Shown piece after piece: positions 9,085 through 19,657 of a DNA stretch of 64,000 bases. A program made the position numbers and the translations under genes. Source of the stretch: Deltaproteobacteria bacterium (GTDB lineage: Bacteria > Desulfobacterota > Deferrisomatia > Deferrisomatales > BM512); contig JAUVAU010000004.1 in assembly GCA_030591565.1 (NCBI GenBank), forward strand, positions 1 through 64,000, given 5' to 3'. The notes below the pieces were generated by a model that did not search any database, was not told where the DNA came from, and was given only the letters and a program-made list of their open reading frames with translations. Each line of letters starts with the position of its first letter. Position 1 is the stretch's first letter.

Positions 9085-10056
9085 ATGAATCGTGCAAAAG
9101 TCGTGCTGCTACTGGTCGTGGCGGCGCTTGCCGTCGCGACCAGCTGTGGCGACAGGAGGCGCAACGTAATTGCGACCAACCTGACCAAGCTGAGCAGTAA
9201 GACCTTCGTCGTCGTCCCGACTGGCGTTGATGAACCCGAATGCTACCGGATCGCAATGGACGCCGAAATGGCGCTGTTGTCCAGTGGTTACAAGGTAATT
9301 CATTATGACGAAGTGATAAGCGAGGTCGAAGAGAAGAGAAAGGTCTCGGCTGACGATATTTCCAGCTATTCGGACGCATCCCAAAATAGCGGCAAGGTTG
9401 ATGGCGAGACAAAGGTGAAGGAAAAATATAAAGTAAGAACCAAAACGCCTGCCGATTACTATTTGAGTGTTTTGTACAATAAAGATGCCACTATAAGAAT
9501 CAGCGATGGCTATTCAAGAAGGGTTCTTAGCTCTGTCATTGCAAGAAATGATTATAAGAGTATACAGCGTGGCGTCTTGAAAGCATTGGAAAGTGCAAAT
9601 TTACCGGCAAATGTATTTGAATATAATGAATCAACTTTTAGGAAAGGTATTATAGAGTCTGGCAAGAAGATGGCCGTTTTCCCATATTACGATGATACTA
9701 TTGCAGGGTCCTATCACTATAAAGTTGAAGGTGCATTAGTTGTAAAGGGAATTAACGTAATAGAAGGAAGGTATAGAAATAGAGCTGTTGAAATAAGTAC
9801 CAAGACAGAGGCTGACGATAAGAATAAACGCAGCACTGAAAAGAATCGGAAGGTAAAGCACCAGAGAACCGATTATCTTGATGCTGATTATGTGGTCGAG
9901 CACCTCTGCGTAGAAAAGAGGAAGTACGCCTGCACAATACGCATCACGCGCTGGAAGGACAAAGAAGTGCTGGGCATCATCAAGACCTCGCACCACCTGA
10001 ACAACATCAACACGCAGGTGTCCGCTGCGATGGATATAATGCTCGACGGCACCTGA
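9085..10056 (+). CDS. Hypothetical secreted/lipoprotein
   Basis: 323 aa, signal peptide-like N-terminus ending AVATSCGD. Confidence 0.65.
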   Translation: MNRAKVVLLLVVAALAVATSCGDRRRNVIATNLTKLSSKTFVVVPTGVDEPECYRIAMDAEMALLSSGYKVIHYDEVISEVEEKRKVSADDISSYSDASQNSGKVDGETKVKEKYKVRTKTPADYYLSVLYNKDATIRISDGYSRRVLSSVIARNDYKSIQRGVLKALESANLPANVFEYNESTFRKGIIESGKKMAVFPYYDDTIAGSYHYKVEGALVVKGINVIEGRYRNRAVEISTKTEADDKNKRSTEKNRKVKHQRTDYLDADYVVEHLCVEKRKYACTIRITRWKDKEVLGIIKTSHHLNNINTQVSAAMDIMLDGT

Positions 10057-10612
10057 CCCCGCCAGTTGATCTAACACACGCTCGGAAAATTCATTGCCGC
10101 AGCGTTCCATAAACGTATTGCAAAATTTTTGACTTTTGTAACCGGTTTTTGAAAGACGCTATGCTAACTTGAGGTTTAGAGCCGTGGTATGGTTTCCCCG
10201 TGAAGCATAAACTGGGAGTGGTGGAATTGAACAAAGAACAGGGAGAGGTGCGCCTTGCATATATATAAATCTACTTTGATGCAGTGAAATGTTTTGATAG
10301 TGTGTCAAGGGACTATGTTTTGGAACGCTTCGATCTTGGCGGCAACTGGATTGGAGCAGTTTCAGACCGAGTCAAGCTTCAAACGGGGACCGCAGATGGG
10401 CTGCGGCATAATGTGGGTTGAAATATCCGACATATCGCCGCATTGCCGAGCTTGCGTGTCTTTTCTCCGTACCGGTTTTCATGCCGCTGGACGGGTGATG
10501 GTTGTCTCATAGCCGTTTAAGCCACATGACGCCCGGCTGCTGCTACTGTTGCCGGTTGTCTTGCTGGCCTATTGAATAGCCTAGGACCCAACGAACCCAA
10601 GGAGAGATCAAG

Positions 10613-11350
10613 ATGAAAAAACTGGTGGTATTGATTCTGGCTGTCGCAGTGTTTTGCACCTCGGGAACCGCTTTTGCTGAAAAGCTATATGTTGGCGTCG
10701 ACACCGCCTTTGTTCCTTTTGAGTATAAAGACAAGGACGGAAAATACACCGGTTTTGACGTCGATCTATGGGCAGAGATCGCCAAAAGGATAGGCGTTGA
10801 GTATGAGTTGAAGCCGATGGATTTCAATGGGCTGATTCCCGGTTTGACCACCGGCAACCTCGATGTTGCCCTCGCTGCGATTTTCATCAAATCATCCAGA
10901 GAAAAGGTAATTGACTTTTCCCACCCCTACTTCAGGGCCGGTCTTAAAGTCATGGTTCAGGCGTCCAACAAAGACATCAAGGCTCCCGAAGACCTCAAGG
11001 GCAAGGTCGTCGCTGTCAAACTCGGCACGGCAACCGTGGAATATGTCGAGACCCTTGGCGCAAAAAAGATCGTAAAGTTCCCCAATATCGATCAGGCATA
11101 TCTCGAGGTGGTAACAGGCGGAGCTGATGCGGCGATGCACGATACGCCCAATGTGCTTTACTACATTAAAACCGCCGGCAACGGCAAAGTAAAGGCTGTA
11201 GGCCCCGACGTGAAGGCCGCCCAATATGGCATAGCCTTCCCCCAGGGGAGCGCTCTTCGCGACAAGGCAAACATTGCCCTTCTGGAAATGATGGAAGACG
11301 GCGCTTACGCGAAGCTGTACCGCAAATGGTTTGATACCGATCCCGAATAA
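10613..11350 (+). CDS. Polar amino acid ABC transporter substrate-binding protein (GlnH-like)
   Basis: Signal peptide; LYVGVDTAFVPFEYKDKDGKYTGFDVDLWAEIAKRIG signature. Confidence 0.93.
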   Translation: MKKLVVLILAVAVFCTSGTAFAEKLYVGVDTAFVPFEYKDKDGKYTGFDVDLWAEIAKRIGVEYELKPMDFNGLIPGLTTGNLDVALAAIFIKSSREKVIDFSHPYFRAGLKVMVQASNKDIKAPEDLKGKVVAVKLGTATVEYVETLGAKKIVKFPNIDQAYLEVVTGGADAAMHDTPNVLYYIKTAGNGKVKAVGPDVKAAQYGIAFPQGSALRDKANIALLEMMEDGAYAKLYRKWFDTDPE

Positions 11351-11405
11351 GCAAACCAGGAATGAGAGTTGAAACCCTGAGCTTTTAATGTTGGAGACCA
11401 ACTAG

Positions 11406-11455
11406 AAACACAAGGTCCCTTCTGCGCTGGCGTGTGCAGAAGGGACCTTGTGTTT
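11406..11455 (+). terminator. Perfect 20-bp hairpin between SBP and permease genes (attenuator/terminator or RNA-stability stem)
   Basis: AAACACAAGGTCCCTTCTGC (11406-11425) pairs exactly with GCAGAAGGGACCTTGTGTTT (11436-11455). Confidence 0.85.
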
Positions 11456-11492
11456 AAAGGTCTTCCCAACAAGGATTTTAAAGAGACAACCT

Positions 11493-12215
11493 ATGGACTT
11501 TCAGTTTTCAATTATTCTTGAATCGATTCCAACCCTGCTAGAAGGCGCCAAGCTTACGTGGATCATAACACTGCTTGGCATCTCCGGCGGCATGTTCTTC
11601 GGCGTTTTGGCCGGCCTGGGGCGCATTGCAGGCACTGAAGCTCTGGGGGAAAAACCTCACGGGGTTTTCGTGCCGATAAGCTTCCTCATCCAAAAAATAT
11701 CCGGCGGCTATGTCGAGACGGTTCGCGGTACGCCCATTATCGTACAGGCAATGTTTCTATATTTTGCCTTCCCTATGCTGGTCAAAGCGATCATGGACCT
11801 TGAGCGTTTTCGAATAGAGGCGTTAACCGCCGCCGTCATCACCATAATGTTCAACGCGGGGGCCTATATCGCAGAGATCGTCCGGGGCGCGGTTATTTCC
11901 GTCGACAAAGGGCTAGTGGAGGCAGGTATGTCTCTGGGAATAACCCGCTTCCAACTGATTTCCCATGTGATCGGCCCCTTAGCTCTAAGGCGCATGATCC
12001 CCCCCCTGGGCAATCAATTCATCATCAGCCTAAAAGACACTTCCCTGTTTATTGTCATTGGGGTTGGCGAACTTACCCGCCAAGGACAGGAAATCATGGC
12101 CAGCAACTTCAGGGCTCTTGAAATCTGGCTCACTGTGGCGATTATGTATTTGATAATGACGACCGTGCTTGCCGTGACGCTGCGAACCTTTGAAAAGAGA
12201 ATGAAAATGTTTTAG
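11493..12215 (+). CDS. Polar amino acid ABC transporter permease (GlnP-like)
   Basis: [53 protein letters not shown]. Confidence 0.93.
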   Translation: MDFQFSIILESIPTLLEGAKLTWIITLLGISGGMFFGVLAGLGRIAGTEALGEKPHGVFVPISFLIQKISGGYVETVRGTPIIVQAMFLYFAFPMLVKAIMDLERFRIEALTAAVITIMFNAGAYIAEIVRGAVISVDKGLVEAGMSLGITRFQLISHVIGPLALRRMIPPLGNQFIISLKDTSLFIVIGVGELTRQGQEIMASNFRALEIWLTVAIMYLIMTTVLAVTLRTFEKRMKMF

Positions 12216-12280
12216 CCGAGCAAAAGGGCTGCGTTTTTTCAAGTGCGTGCTGTTGGAATTGACAAGGAAGATGACGGAAA

Positions 12281-13021
12281 ATGGCGAACATCATAGAGCT
12301 CAAGAATGTCTGCAAGTCGTTCGGTAACATAGAGGTTTTGCATAATATCGACTTGACGGTGGAGGAGGGAGAAGTTTTGGTGGTCATCGGCCCCTCCGGC
12401 TCCGGGAAATCCACCCTGATCCGCTGCATTAACTGTCTGGAGATGATAACCAGCGGGGAGCTTTTGGTCGACACCATAAGAATTCCCCATGAGCGTAATC
12501 GGGTGCGCCAAATCAGGCTGGAAGTCGGAATGGTTTTTCAACAGTTCAACCTCTTCCCCCACATGACCGCTCTCGAAAATGTTGCTTTCGGTCCCCACAA
12601 GGCGAGGAGCGTCAGCAAGAAAGAGGCGAACGAAATTGCCAGAGACCTACTAAACAAAGTCGGTCTGGCGGAGTTTGAAAACAAGTTGCCCGGGCAGCTT
12701 TCAGGTGGACAGCAGCAGCGTGTTGCTATCGCGAGGGCTTTGGCGGTCAACCCCAAGGTCATGCTCTTTGACGAGCCGACCTCCGCTTTGGATCCTGAGA
12801 TGATCGGCGAGGTGCTGGATGTCATGAAACAGATCGCCAGAGAGAGCGGCATGACGATGGTCGTTGTCACCCATGAGATGGGTTTTGCCTCGCAGGTAGG
12901 CAACAGGCTCATTTTCATGGACGAAGGAAGAATTGTAGAAGAGGGCAAACCCCAAGAGATTATGAAGAACCCCACATCGGAGAGACTGAAAGAGTTCTTG
13001 GCGCATGTGAAACATCACTAG
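12281..13021 (+). CDS. Polar amino acid ABC transporter ATP-binding protein (GlnQ-like)
   Basis: Walker [40 protein letters not shown]. Confidence 0.95.
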   Translation: MANIIELKNVCKSFGNIEVLHNIDLTVEEGEVLVVIGPSGSGKSTLIRCINCLEMITSGELLVDTIRIPHERNRVRQIRLEVGMVFQQFNLFPHMTALENVAFGPHKARSVSKKEANEIARDLLNKVGLAEFENKLPGQLSGGQQQRVAIARALAVNPKVMLFDEPTSALDPEMIGEVLDVMKQIARESGMTMVVVTHEMGFASQVGNRLIFMDEGRIVEEGKPQEIMKNPTSERLKEFLAHVKHH

Positions 13022-13114
13022 CACTTGTTCAAAAAGAACTCGGTTGCAAAGGCATGTCCGGCAAGTAAGCTCCAGGCATGCTGATAGATTATCTGGAAAA
13101 GAGGGTACGCAGTC

Positions 13115-14188
13115 ATGGAACAGTGGCAAGAACAGCTCAAAGAATTCGTCAACACCATCGATCGCCTGAAAAAATATATAAACCTCACACCCGAGGAGGA
13201 GGCGATCCTTCAGGGGAACAAGACCATTTGGGGTACGACTCCATACGTCGCCTCCCTCATGGACAAGGACGACCCCGCCTGTCCCATACGAAAGCAGGTC
13301 ATCCCTTCTTCGCAGGAGGGACAAAACACGTATGGAATGGACGACTATCTGGTCTGGAAAGAGAACAGGGAGACCGAGGAGGTCCGCCCCGACTCCATTG
13401 CCCGCCAATACCGTGACCGTATCGCCTTCACCGTAACGCAGACCTGCGGAATATACTGCCGCCACTGTTTCAGAAAAGAGTTGGTGGTGGACGGAGACCT
13501 ACAGCTCGACTTCAACGTGGACGAGGGTCTTGCATGGATAGCCAAAACCCCGGAAATCAGGGACGTACTAATAACCGGCGGCGACCCATTTTTGCTGTCC
13601 GACGACAAAATTGAATACCTGATCAGGAAACTCCGCGAAATTCCGCACCTCGAAATGATCCGCTTCGGCACACGGTTGCCGATCGTCCTTCCGCATAGGA
13701 TCACCCCCGGTCTGAAAAAAGTGCTCGGCGAGTACCACCGAGTACCCATCTGGGTAAATACCCAGTGCAACCACCCCAAAGAAATCACGGAACTGACCGC
13801 CAAAGCTGTTTTCGACCTTCTCTCATGCGGAGTCAATGTCGGGAACCAGACGGTATTGCTCAAAGGCATAAACGATAATGTCGAAACGTTCAGGGCTCTA
13901 CATCAGAAGCTTCTGACCATACGTATAAAGCCCTACTACGTCTTTTACTGCGAGCCTGCCCCCGGCATTGACCACTTCCGCACACCCGTCGAAAAGGGTG
14001 CGGAACTGATACGCGACGCCTTGCGTGGACACACTACCGGCCTCGCCCAGCCCATGTACGTCATTGCCACGAATATCGGCAAGATACCCCTGATGCCCGA
14101 CTACTACATCACCGACCATGATGATCAGTACTACTACCTGAGAAACCATAATGGGCTGGAGACCAAGATCCCGAACATGCCGGGTTAG
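13115..14188 (+). CDS. KamA-family radical SAM aminomutase
   Basis: CGIYCRHCFRKE radical SAM motif, DVLITGGDPFLLSDDKIEYLI, RFGTRLPIVLPHRI; lysine 2,3-aminomutase-like. Confidence 0.88.
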   Translation: MEQWQEQLKEFVNTIDRLKKYINLTPEEEAILQGNKTIWGTTPYVASLMDKDDPACPIRKQVIPSSQEGQNTYGMDDYLVWKENRETEEVRPDSIARQYRDRIAFTVTQTCGIYCRHCFRKELVVDGDLQLDFNVDEGLAWIAKTPEIRDVLITGGDPFLLSDDKIEYLIRKLREIPHLEMIRFGTRLPIVLPHRITPGLKKVLGEYHRVPIWVNTQCNHPKEITELTAKAVFDLLSCGVNVGNQTVLLKGINDNVETFRALHQKLLTIRIKPYYVFYCEPAPGIDHFRTPVEKGAELIRDALRGHTTGLAQPMYVIATNIGKIPLMPDYYITDHDDQYYYLRNHNGLETKIPNMPG

Positions 14189-14402
14189 GGTCAAGCACTA
14201 CCGCATAGCCATTTTTGGGTAATATCGGTTTAACACTCCTCATTTCTGTGTAGAGCCGCCCTGTCGGTTCAACTGAGGCAAGGGAAAGGGGAGTCTGAAC
14301 CTTATGCCCTACTCACCATGAATTTTCAATAGGACAATATGCGCTGCCGGTAAACGCTTTGTAACGGTAGTACATATTCGTGGTGGGATGAGATGCAGAT
14401 TC

Positions 14403-14436
14403 AAACACCCAGCGTTCTTGCGCTGGGTGTTTGCTT
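14403..14436 (+). terminator. Rho-independent terminator
   Basis: AAACACCCAGCG-ttcttg-CGCTGGGTGTTT then T-rich. Confidence 0.75.
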
Positions 14437-14544
14437 TATCGGTCGTTTTTCGAGGGCCAATTGTCCGACTATGCCCCGACTTGGCAGCCGAGAGTGTCGG
14501 ACCACGTCCTTCCTTTTGCACCTAATGGCTACCGGGCCAAACAC

Positions 14545-15138
14545 CTAGACCTTGCCCCCTTTGACCCACCAGTCCGAGTCCTGGTCGAACCACCAGGTGG
14601 AGGAGTTGCGCTCATTTATCGCCTCTGCCAGCTTTTTGGCTGCATCGGTCTTTAGCCTGCGCATGGTAAAGGGCATCCACTCTTTAGCGTTCGGGTTGCC
14701 CACATCGTGGTGTTCTTTCAGTTGGAGGAGCATCTCCAGATTGTCGGCGTCTTTCACGAGTATCGCTTCGCGGCTCTCATGTGCGTTGAACTCTTCGAGA
14801 ATCCCGGTCATCTCGCCGCCGAACTCCAGCCCCTCGGTCATGTCGGCGATAGCCCGCGCTTCGTCCACCTTGGTGTATTTCTGGTTCATGTAGTTCAGAT
14901 CGCCGGTGCGCGCCTCGGGCAGGTCGTGGAAAAGAGCCATCTTCAAGACCTTGCCCACATCCACCTCCCCATCCATCTTTGCCAGCACATAGGCGATCAT
15001 CGCGGAGCGGAATACATGTTCGGCCACGCTCTCGGCCCCCGAGCCCAAAAACTGCCACCCGGTGCGCGGTGTGCGTTTGAGCATTCCGGTTTCAAAGAGA
15101 AAATCAGCGAGACGATCCAAATAACACCTCCAGGGCAC
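14545..15138 (-). CDS. HD-domain phosphohydrolase (YfbR/HDDC2-like)
   Basis: SVAEHVFRSAMIAYVLA, ALFHDLPEARTGD, VKDADNLEMLLQLKE HD motifs. Confidence 0.85.
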   Translation of the reverse strand: MPWRCYLDRLADFLFETGMLKRTPRTGWQFLGSGAESVAEHVFRSAMIAYVLAKMDGEVDVGKVLKMALFHDLPEARTGDLNYMNQKYTKVDEARAIADMTEGLEFGGEMTGILEEFNAHESREAILVKDADNLEMLLQLKEHHDVGNPNAKEWMPFTMRRLKTDAAKKLAEAINERNSSTWWFDQDSDWWVKGGKV

Positions 15139-15217
15139 TGAAAAGGGTCCGCTTCTTGACGGCGACCGCTGCCCACGTATACATTAGCAAGATACCCACG
15201 ATGCCGGAGGGTTAACG

Positions 15218-16966
15218 ATGCGAGCAGTGCCACACTCACTTCCGGAAATTCTGGAAACCGTTGAAGAAAACGGATTTCCCTGGGCGCTCGATTGTGTTTT
15301 TGACACCTTCAACAAGCTGATGGAGATCGACCCGGAGCAATCCTGGAAACGAATCCTCCACGACGCCAGCGAAATCATAGTCGACTTCCTCGGCGCCGAC
15401 GCAGCCACCATACGCCTTCACGAGCCCTACCTCAACCGCATGATATCGTTCGGCTCCTACCAGTTTGCCGAAGAACTCCGGGAAGATGCTATAGGGCTGG
15501 ATGATACCATCGCCGGCAAAGTGGTCTCACTGGGGACCAGCCAGACGGTGAGCGATATCCTGGAATGCACCGAATACCACAACAAGCAGGCGGTGCGCCA
15601 CCGTTACCGCTCACTTTTGGCGGTGCCGCTCATAATCGAGCGCTATCTTGAGGAGGGCGACAACGTGCTGGGCGCTCTGCAAATATATTTTGCGGACGGT
15701 CCCAGGGAATTTACCAAAGTGGAAATAAAGGTGGCGGAGATGATGGCGCAGCGGGTCAGCTACGTGCTGGCGCGAAAACGCATCATCGACATGAAGAGGG
15801 TGAACAAGAAGAAAGAATGGCTCGTCGGCAAACTCTTTTCAAAGATAAGCCTTGAAAAAGGCATAAAGATGAAGGAGCTCTTCGGGTTGATGGTGGAGGA
15901 GCTTGCCGACATCATCCGCATACAGAGCTGCTCGCTCTTCACCATCTCGGGTGATGGCAAACAGGCGACTTTGGAAACCGGCTACCCCGAAACGGGCAGC
16001 TATCACACCATCGGCAAGGTGTTCGACCTGGCCGAGCACCCCTATCTGCTGACCGCGGTGATGGGCGACAGGCCGCTGGGGGATTTTGAAAACGAGCGCA
16101 TCTACCCCTCCTACCTGCTAATAAAAAACCCGCGAGCCTCCTCCCTCATGACCGATGAGCTCAAGGAGTTTTCCTCGAACCACGATATAAACTCGATACT
16201 CTACATCCCGCTCAGGATCGATGACCGGGTGCGCCACCTGCTCGTTTTTGACGCGCTGGAAAAGCGCAGATTCTTTTCCGACGAGGACATCGAGATACTC
16301 ACCTTCTTTGGAAAAGAACTTACCCAGGCGCTTGAGATCGAGCGGCTCGACGATATCCTCCATGATTTCAAGAACCCGGCCATCGCCATAGCGGGTTTTG
16401 CCCGCCGGGTTCGCGCCATGATAGTCAGCAATGTCAACGAGACTGACCAGATGCTCAAATTCGTCGATGTGGTCATACAGGAGGGGATGCGGCTCCAGGA
16501 GATGGCGATGAGCCTCTACCCGGTCGCCCGCCCCGAGTCGGTCGACCTGGCCGAGGTGGCGACGCAGCGCTTCCTTATCAACCGCGAGGCGATCAGCGAG
16601 CAGCGCCTGTGCCATATTGAACTTGAGGTCGGCGAGATGCCCAAGGGGATAATGGTGATGGTGTCTCGTCTGGCGCTGGAAAGGGTGATGGACAACCTCC
16701 TGACCAACGCCACCAAGGCGATACCCCAGACGGGCGGCTACCTTACCATCGGGGTCGGCAGCGACGGGGCGAGCGCCATATTGGAGATAGCCAACACCGG
16801 TCGCATTCCCGAGGATGAGGTGGAGAGGATTCGCAGCGCCGACGACAAGGGGCGCGGGCTCAACATCGTCCACAGGTTTGTCAGTATGATGGGCGGCAGG
16901 GTGGAGGTTGATGCGGAGCTGGACCAGACCACCTTTCGCATAGTGTTACCCCTCGATCAGAGCTGA
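15218..16966 (+). CDS. GAF-domain sensor histidine kinase
   Basis: Two GAF-like regions; H-box DILHDFKNPAIAIAGFARRV; DNLLTNATKAIPQTGGYLTI N-box; GRGLNIVHRFVSMMGG. Confidence 0.82.
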   Translation: MRAVPHSLPEILETVEENGFPWALDCVFDTFNKLMEIDPEQSWKRILHDASEIIVDFLGADAATIRLHEPYLNRMISFGSYQFAEELREDAIGLDDTIAGKVVSLGTSQTVSDILECTEYHNKQAVRHRYRSLLAVPLIIERYLEEGDNVLGALQIYFADGPREFTKVEIKVAEMMAQRVSYVLARKRIIDMKRVNKKKEWLVGKLFSKISLEKGIKMKELFGLMVEELADIIRIQSCSLFTISGDGKQATLETGYPETGSYHTIGKVFDLAEHPYLLTAVMGDRPLGDFENERIYPSYLLIKNPRASSLMTDELKEFSSNHDINSILYIPLRIDDRVRHLLVFDALEKRRFFSDEDIEILTFFGKELTQALEIERLDDILHDFKNPAIAIAGFARRVRAMIVSNVNETDQMLKFVDVVIQEGMRLQEMAMSLYPVARPESVDLAEVATQRFLINREAISEQRLCHIELEVGEMPKGIMVMVSRLALERVMDNLLTNATKAIPQTGGYLTIGVGSDGASAILEIANTGRIPEDEVERIRSADDKGRGLNIVHRFVSMMGGRVEVDAELDQTTFRIVLPLDQS

Positions 16967-17039
16967 CCACTGACAACCGCGCCGCCATGCAGTATCATGG
17001 GGCGATGCGGCGTCATGCAAAAAAAACCCGCAAAATGAA

Positions 17040-18251
17040 ATGAGCCAGATGAAGTCTTCTAATCGGATGAAGTCTCCCAGGGTGTTGACCGGCCTGGAAG
17101 AGTTTGGGGCCAACCCATCGCGTCATATGAGCGCGGGCGAGCGCGTGGGCCTGCTGATGAACCCCGCCAGCGTCGGCGCTGACTACCGCTCGTCGCGTGA
17201 CGTGGTCTTCGGGGCCATTGGAGACCAGCTAAAGTGCATCTTCGGTCCCCAGCACGGGATCAACGCCGACGTGCAGGACAACATGATAGAGAGTGATCAC
17301 GCCACCGACCCGGTGCTGGGTATTCCCGTCTGGTCGCTCTACGGTGAGAGCAGGACCCCCACCGACGAGATGCTGGACGGGTTGGACACGGTGCTCGTCG
17401 ATATTCAGGATGTGGGCACCCGCGTATACACCTTCATCTGGACCTTGAAGCTCTTGATGGATGGCTGCGCCGATAAAGGTGTGCGCGTGGTGGTGCTGGA
17501 CAGGCCCAACCCCATCGGCGGCGAAATGGTTGAGGGCAACCTGCTGGAGCTGCGCTACCGCTCCTTTGTGGGTCTCGAAGCGATACCCATGCGCCACGGC
17601 CTGACCATCGGTGAGTTGGCCCGCTGGCTGGTCGCCTCCGGTTTGAGTAATTGCGAGCTGAAAGTGGTGAAGATGCAGGGGTGGCAACGCTGGATGCACT
17701 GGCCCGATACCGGCCTGCCCTGGGTGATGCCCTCTCCCAACATGCCCACCTATGACACGGCGCTGGTCTATCCCGGCGGGGTGTTGACCGAGGGGACCAC
17801 GGCCTCGGAGGGGAGGGGAACCACACGACCCTTCGAGATAATGGGCGGCCCCTGGGGTAGCCACGGGGAAGTCGCCCGCGAGCTTGAAGGTTGCGGCCTT
17901 GACGGGGTCCTCTTCAGGCCCGTCACCTATGAGCCGACCTTCCACAAATGGGCTGGGCAGCTCTGCTTTGGGGTGCAGTCCCATGTTACCGACCCGCTCG
18001 GTTTCAAACCCTATCTGGCGGGGCTGGCCTTCTTGAGGACCATGTGGAAACTCTACCGTGACGAAGGTTTTGGCTGGACCCCCCCGCCCTATGAATATGA
18101 AGAGGTGGAGCTACCCATCCATCTCCTGATCGGTTCATCGGAAGTAAGGGAGGCGGTTGAACTAGGAGTGGAGATACCGGAAATCGAAAATATCTGGGCC
18201 GATGAGCTGGCCGGGTGGGTCGAGGAGTCGAAAAGTTGCCATTTGTATTAA
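17040..18251 (+). CDS. namZ: DUF1343 protein, exo-beta-N-acetylmuramidase NamZ-like
   Basis: GLLMNPASVGADYRSSRDV, FGPQHGI, DTVLVDIQDVGTRVYTFIWTL, VLDRPNPIGG typical of DUF1343/NamZ. Confidence 0.88.
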   Translation: MSQMKSSNRMKSPRVLTGLEEFGANPSRHMSAGERVGLLMNPASVGADYRSSRDVVFGAIGDQLKCIFGPQHGINADVQDNMIESDHATDPVLGIPVWSLYGESRTPTDEMLDGLDTVLVDIQDVGTRVYTFIWTLKLLMDGCADKGVRVVVLDRPNPIGGEMVEGNLLELRYRSFVGLEAIPMRHGLTIGELARWLVASGLSNCELKVVKMQGWQRWMHWPDTGLPWVMPSPNMPTYDTALVYPGGVLTEGTTASEGRGTTRPFEIMGGPWGSHGEVARELEGCGLDGVLFRPVTYEPTFHKWAGQLCFGVQSHVTDPLGFKPYLAGLAFLRTMWKLYRDEGFGWTPPPYEYEEVELPIHLLIGSSEVREAVELGVEIPEIENIWADELAGWVEESKSCHLY

Positions 18252-19657
18252 AGCTGGAAGAGCTGGGCAGGATTCACTTCACAGGAGTGTGCGGCACCGC
18301 AATGGCCTCGGTGGCAGGTGAGCTAAAGCGCATGGGGTGCGATGTCACCGGCTCGGACAGCGGCACATATCCGCCCATGTCCACCTTCCTAGCCCAGTGC
18401 GGCGTGCAGGTGGTCGAGGGTTTCGCCGCCGAAAATCTCATTCCCCATCCCGACCTTGTGGTCGTGGGCAACGCGGTGAGCCGGGGCAACCCCGAGGTCG
18501 AGTACGTGCTTCGCCACTCGCTGCAATACTGCTCGCTGCCTGAACTGATCGAGTCCGTCTTTTTGCCGGGTACGCATCCCGTGGTGGTTACCGGCACCCA
18601 CGGCAAGACGACCACCAGCGCATTGATCGCCTGGATACTGAAGGAGAACGGGCAGGACCCCTCGTGGCTGATCGGCGGCGTACCCAAGGGGCTTGGGGGC
18701 GGTTTCAGGCTGGGGAAGGGCAAACCGTTCGTCATAGAGGGGGATGAGTATGACACCGCGTTTTTTGACAAGCGCCCCAAGTTCATCCACTACAGGCCCA
18801 AGACGCTGATCCTGAATAATATCGAATATGACCACGCCGACATCTACCCGGATATGGGCAGGATTCGCGAGGTCTTCGCCCATCTGCTCCGCATCGTCCC
18901 ATCCAACGGCCAGGTGATCGCCTGCGCGGATGATGTGGAGGTAATGGCGCTGGTGAAGGATAGCCTCTGCCCCGTGACCACCTACTCCATCAAGGGCGCC
19001 GACGCAGATTGGCGCGCAGCGGTCCACCATGAAACGCTTACCGTAACGGGCCCCGGTATACATGGGTTGGAGGTGGCCCACTCGCTCATCGGCGTTCACC
19101 AGGGGTGGAACACAATGGCGGCGCTTATCAGTTGCGTACTGCTGGGTGTGGACGTGCGCGCCGCGGCCAACTCCATCACCAGCTTCCAGGGGGTCAGGCG
19201 AAGGTCGGAGAAGGTCGGCGAGGCTTACGGTATTGAGATTTATGATGACTTCGCTCACCACCCAAGCTCCATAGAGGGAACGCTGGAGGGTTTTCGGCTG
19301 CGCTACCCGACCCGGCGCATCTGGGCGGTGGTGGAGCCGCGTTCAAACACCATGCGGCGCGCGGTATTTCAGGAGCGGCTCGCCAACTCCTTTGCGGCGG
19401 CGGACCATGTGGTGATAAGGGAGGTCTTCGATCCCGAAAGGTCTCCCGATGGCGACCGGCTGGATGTTGCGCGGCTGGCGACCGAGATCGGCGAGGGCGG
19501 CACCCCCGCCGTGGTGCTCCCGAACGGCGACGCTATAGTTGAACATATTTCAAAACAGGCGCTGCCCGGCGATGTGGTGGTAATCCTCTCCAATGGCGGT
19601 TTCGAGGATATCCACACCAAACTGTTGCATGCTTTTGAGCTAAAGGAAATGGATTGA
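18215..19657 (+). CDS. mpl: UDP-N-acetylmuramate:L-alanyl-gamma-D-glutamyl-meso-diaminopimelate ligase
   Basis: Mur ligase signature GTHGKTTTSALIAWIL; IEGDEYDTAFFDKRPKF typical of Mpl; DDFAHHPSSIEGTLEGFR. Confidence 0.92.
   Translation: MGRGVEKLPFVLKLEELGRIHFTGVCGTAMASVAGELKRMGCDVTGSDSGTYPPMSTFLAQCGVQVVEGFAAENLIPHPDLVVVGNAVSRGNPEVEYVLRHSLQYCSLPELIESVFLPGTHPVVVTGTHGKTTTSALIAWILKENGQDPSWLIGGVPKGLGGGFRLGKGKPFVIEGDEYDTAFFDKRPKFIHYRPKTLILNNIEYDHADIYPDMGRIREVFAHLLRIVPSNGQVIACADDVEVMALVKDSLCPVTTYSIKGADADWRAAVHHETLTVTGPGIHGLEVAHSLIGVHQGWNTMAALISCVLLGVDVRAAANSITSFQGVRRRSEKVGEAYGIEIYDDFAHHPSSIEGTLEGFRLRYPTRRIWAVVEPRSNTMRRAVFQERLANSFAAADHVVIREVFDPERSPDGDRLDVARLATEIGEGGTPAVVLPNGDAIVEHISKQALPGDVVVILSNGGFEDIHTKLLHAFELKEMD

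Noticed and set aside
10264-10430. Fragment YFDAVKCFDSVSRDYVLERFDLGGNWIGAVSDRVKLQTGTADGLRHNVG, vaguely reverse-transcriptase-like (KCFDS)
   Set aside because: Only ~50 codons, no catalytic motif and no flanking element; too weak to call a pseudogene.
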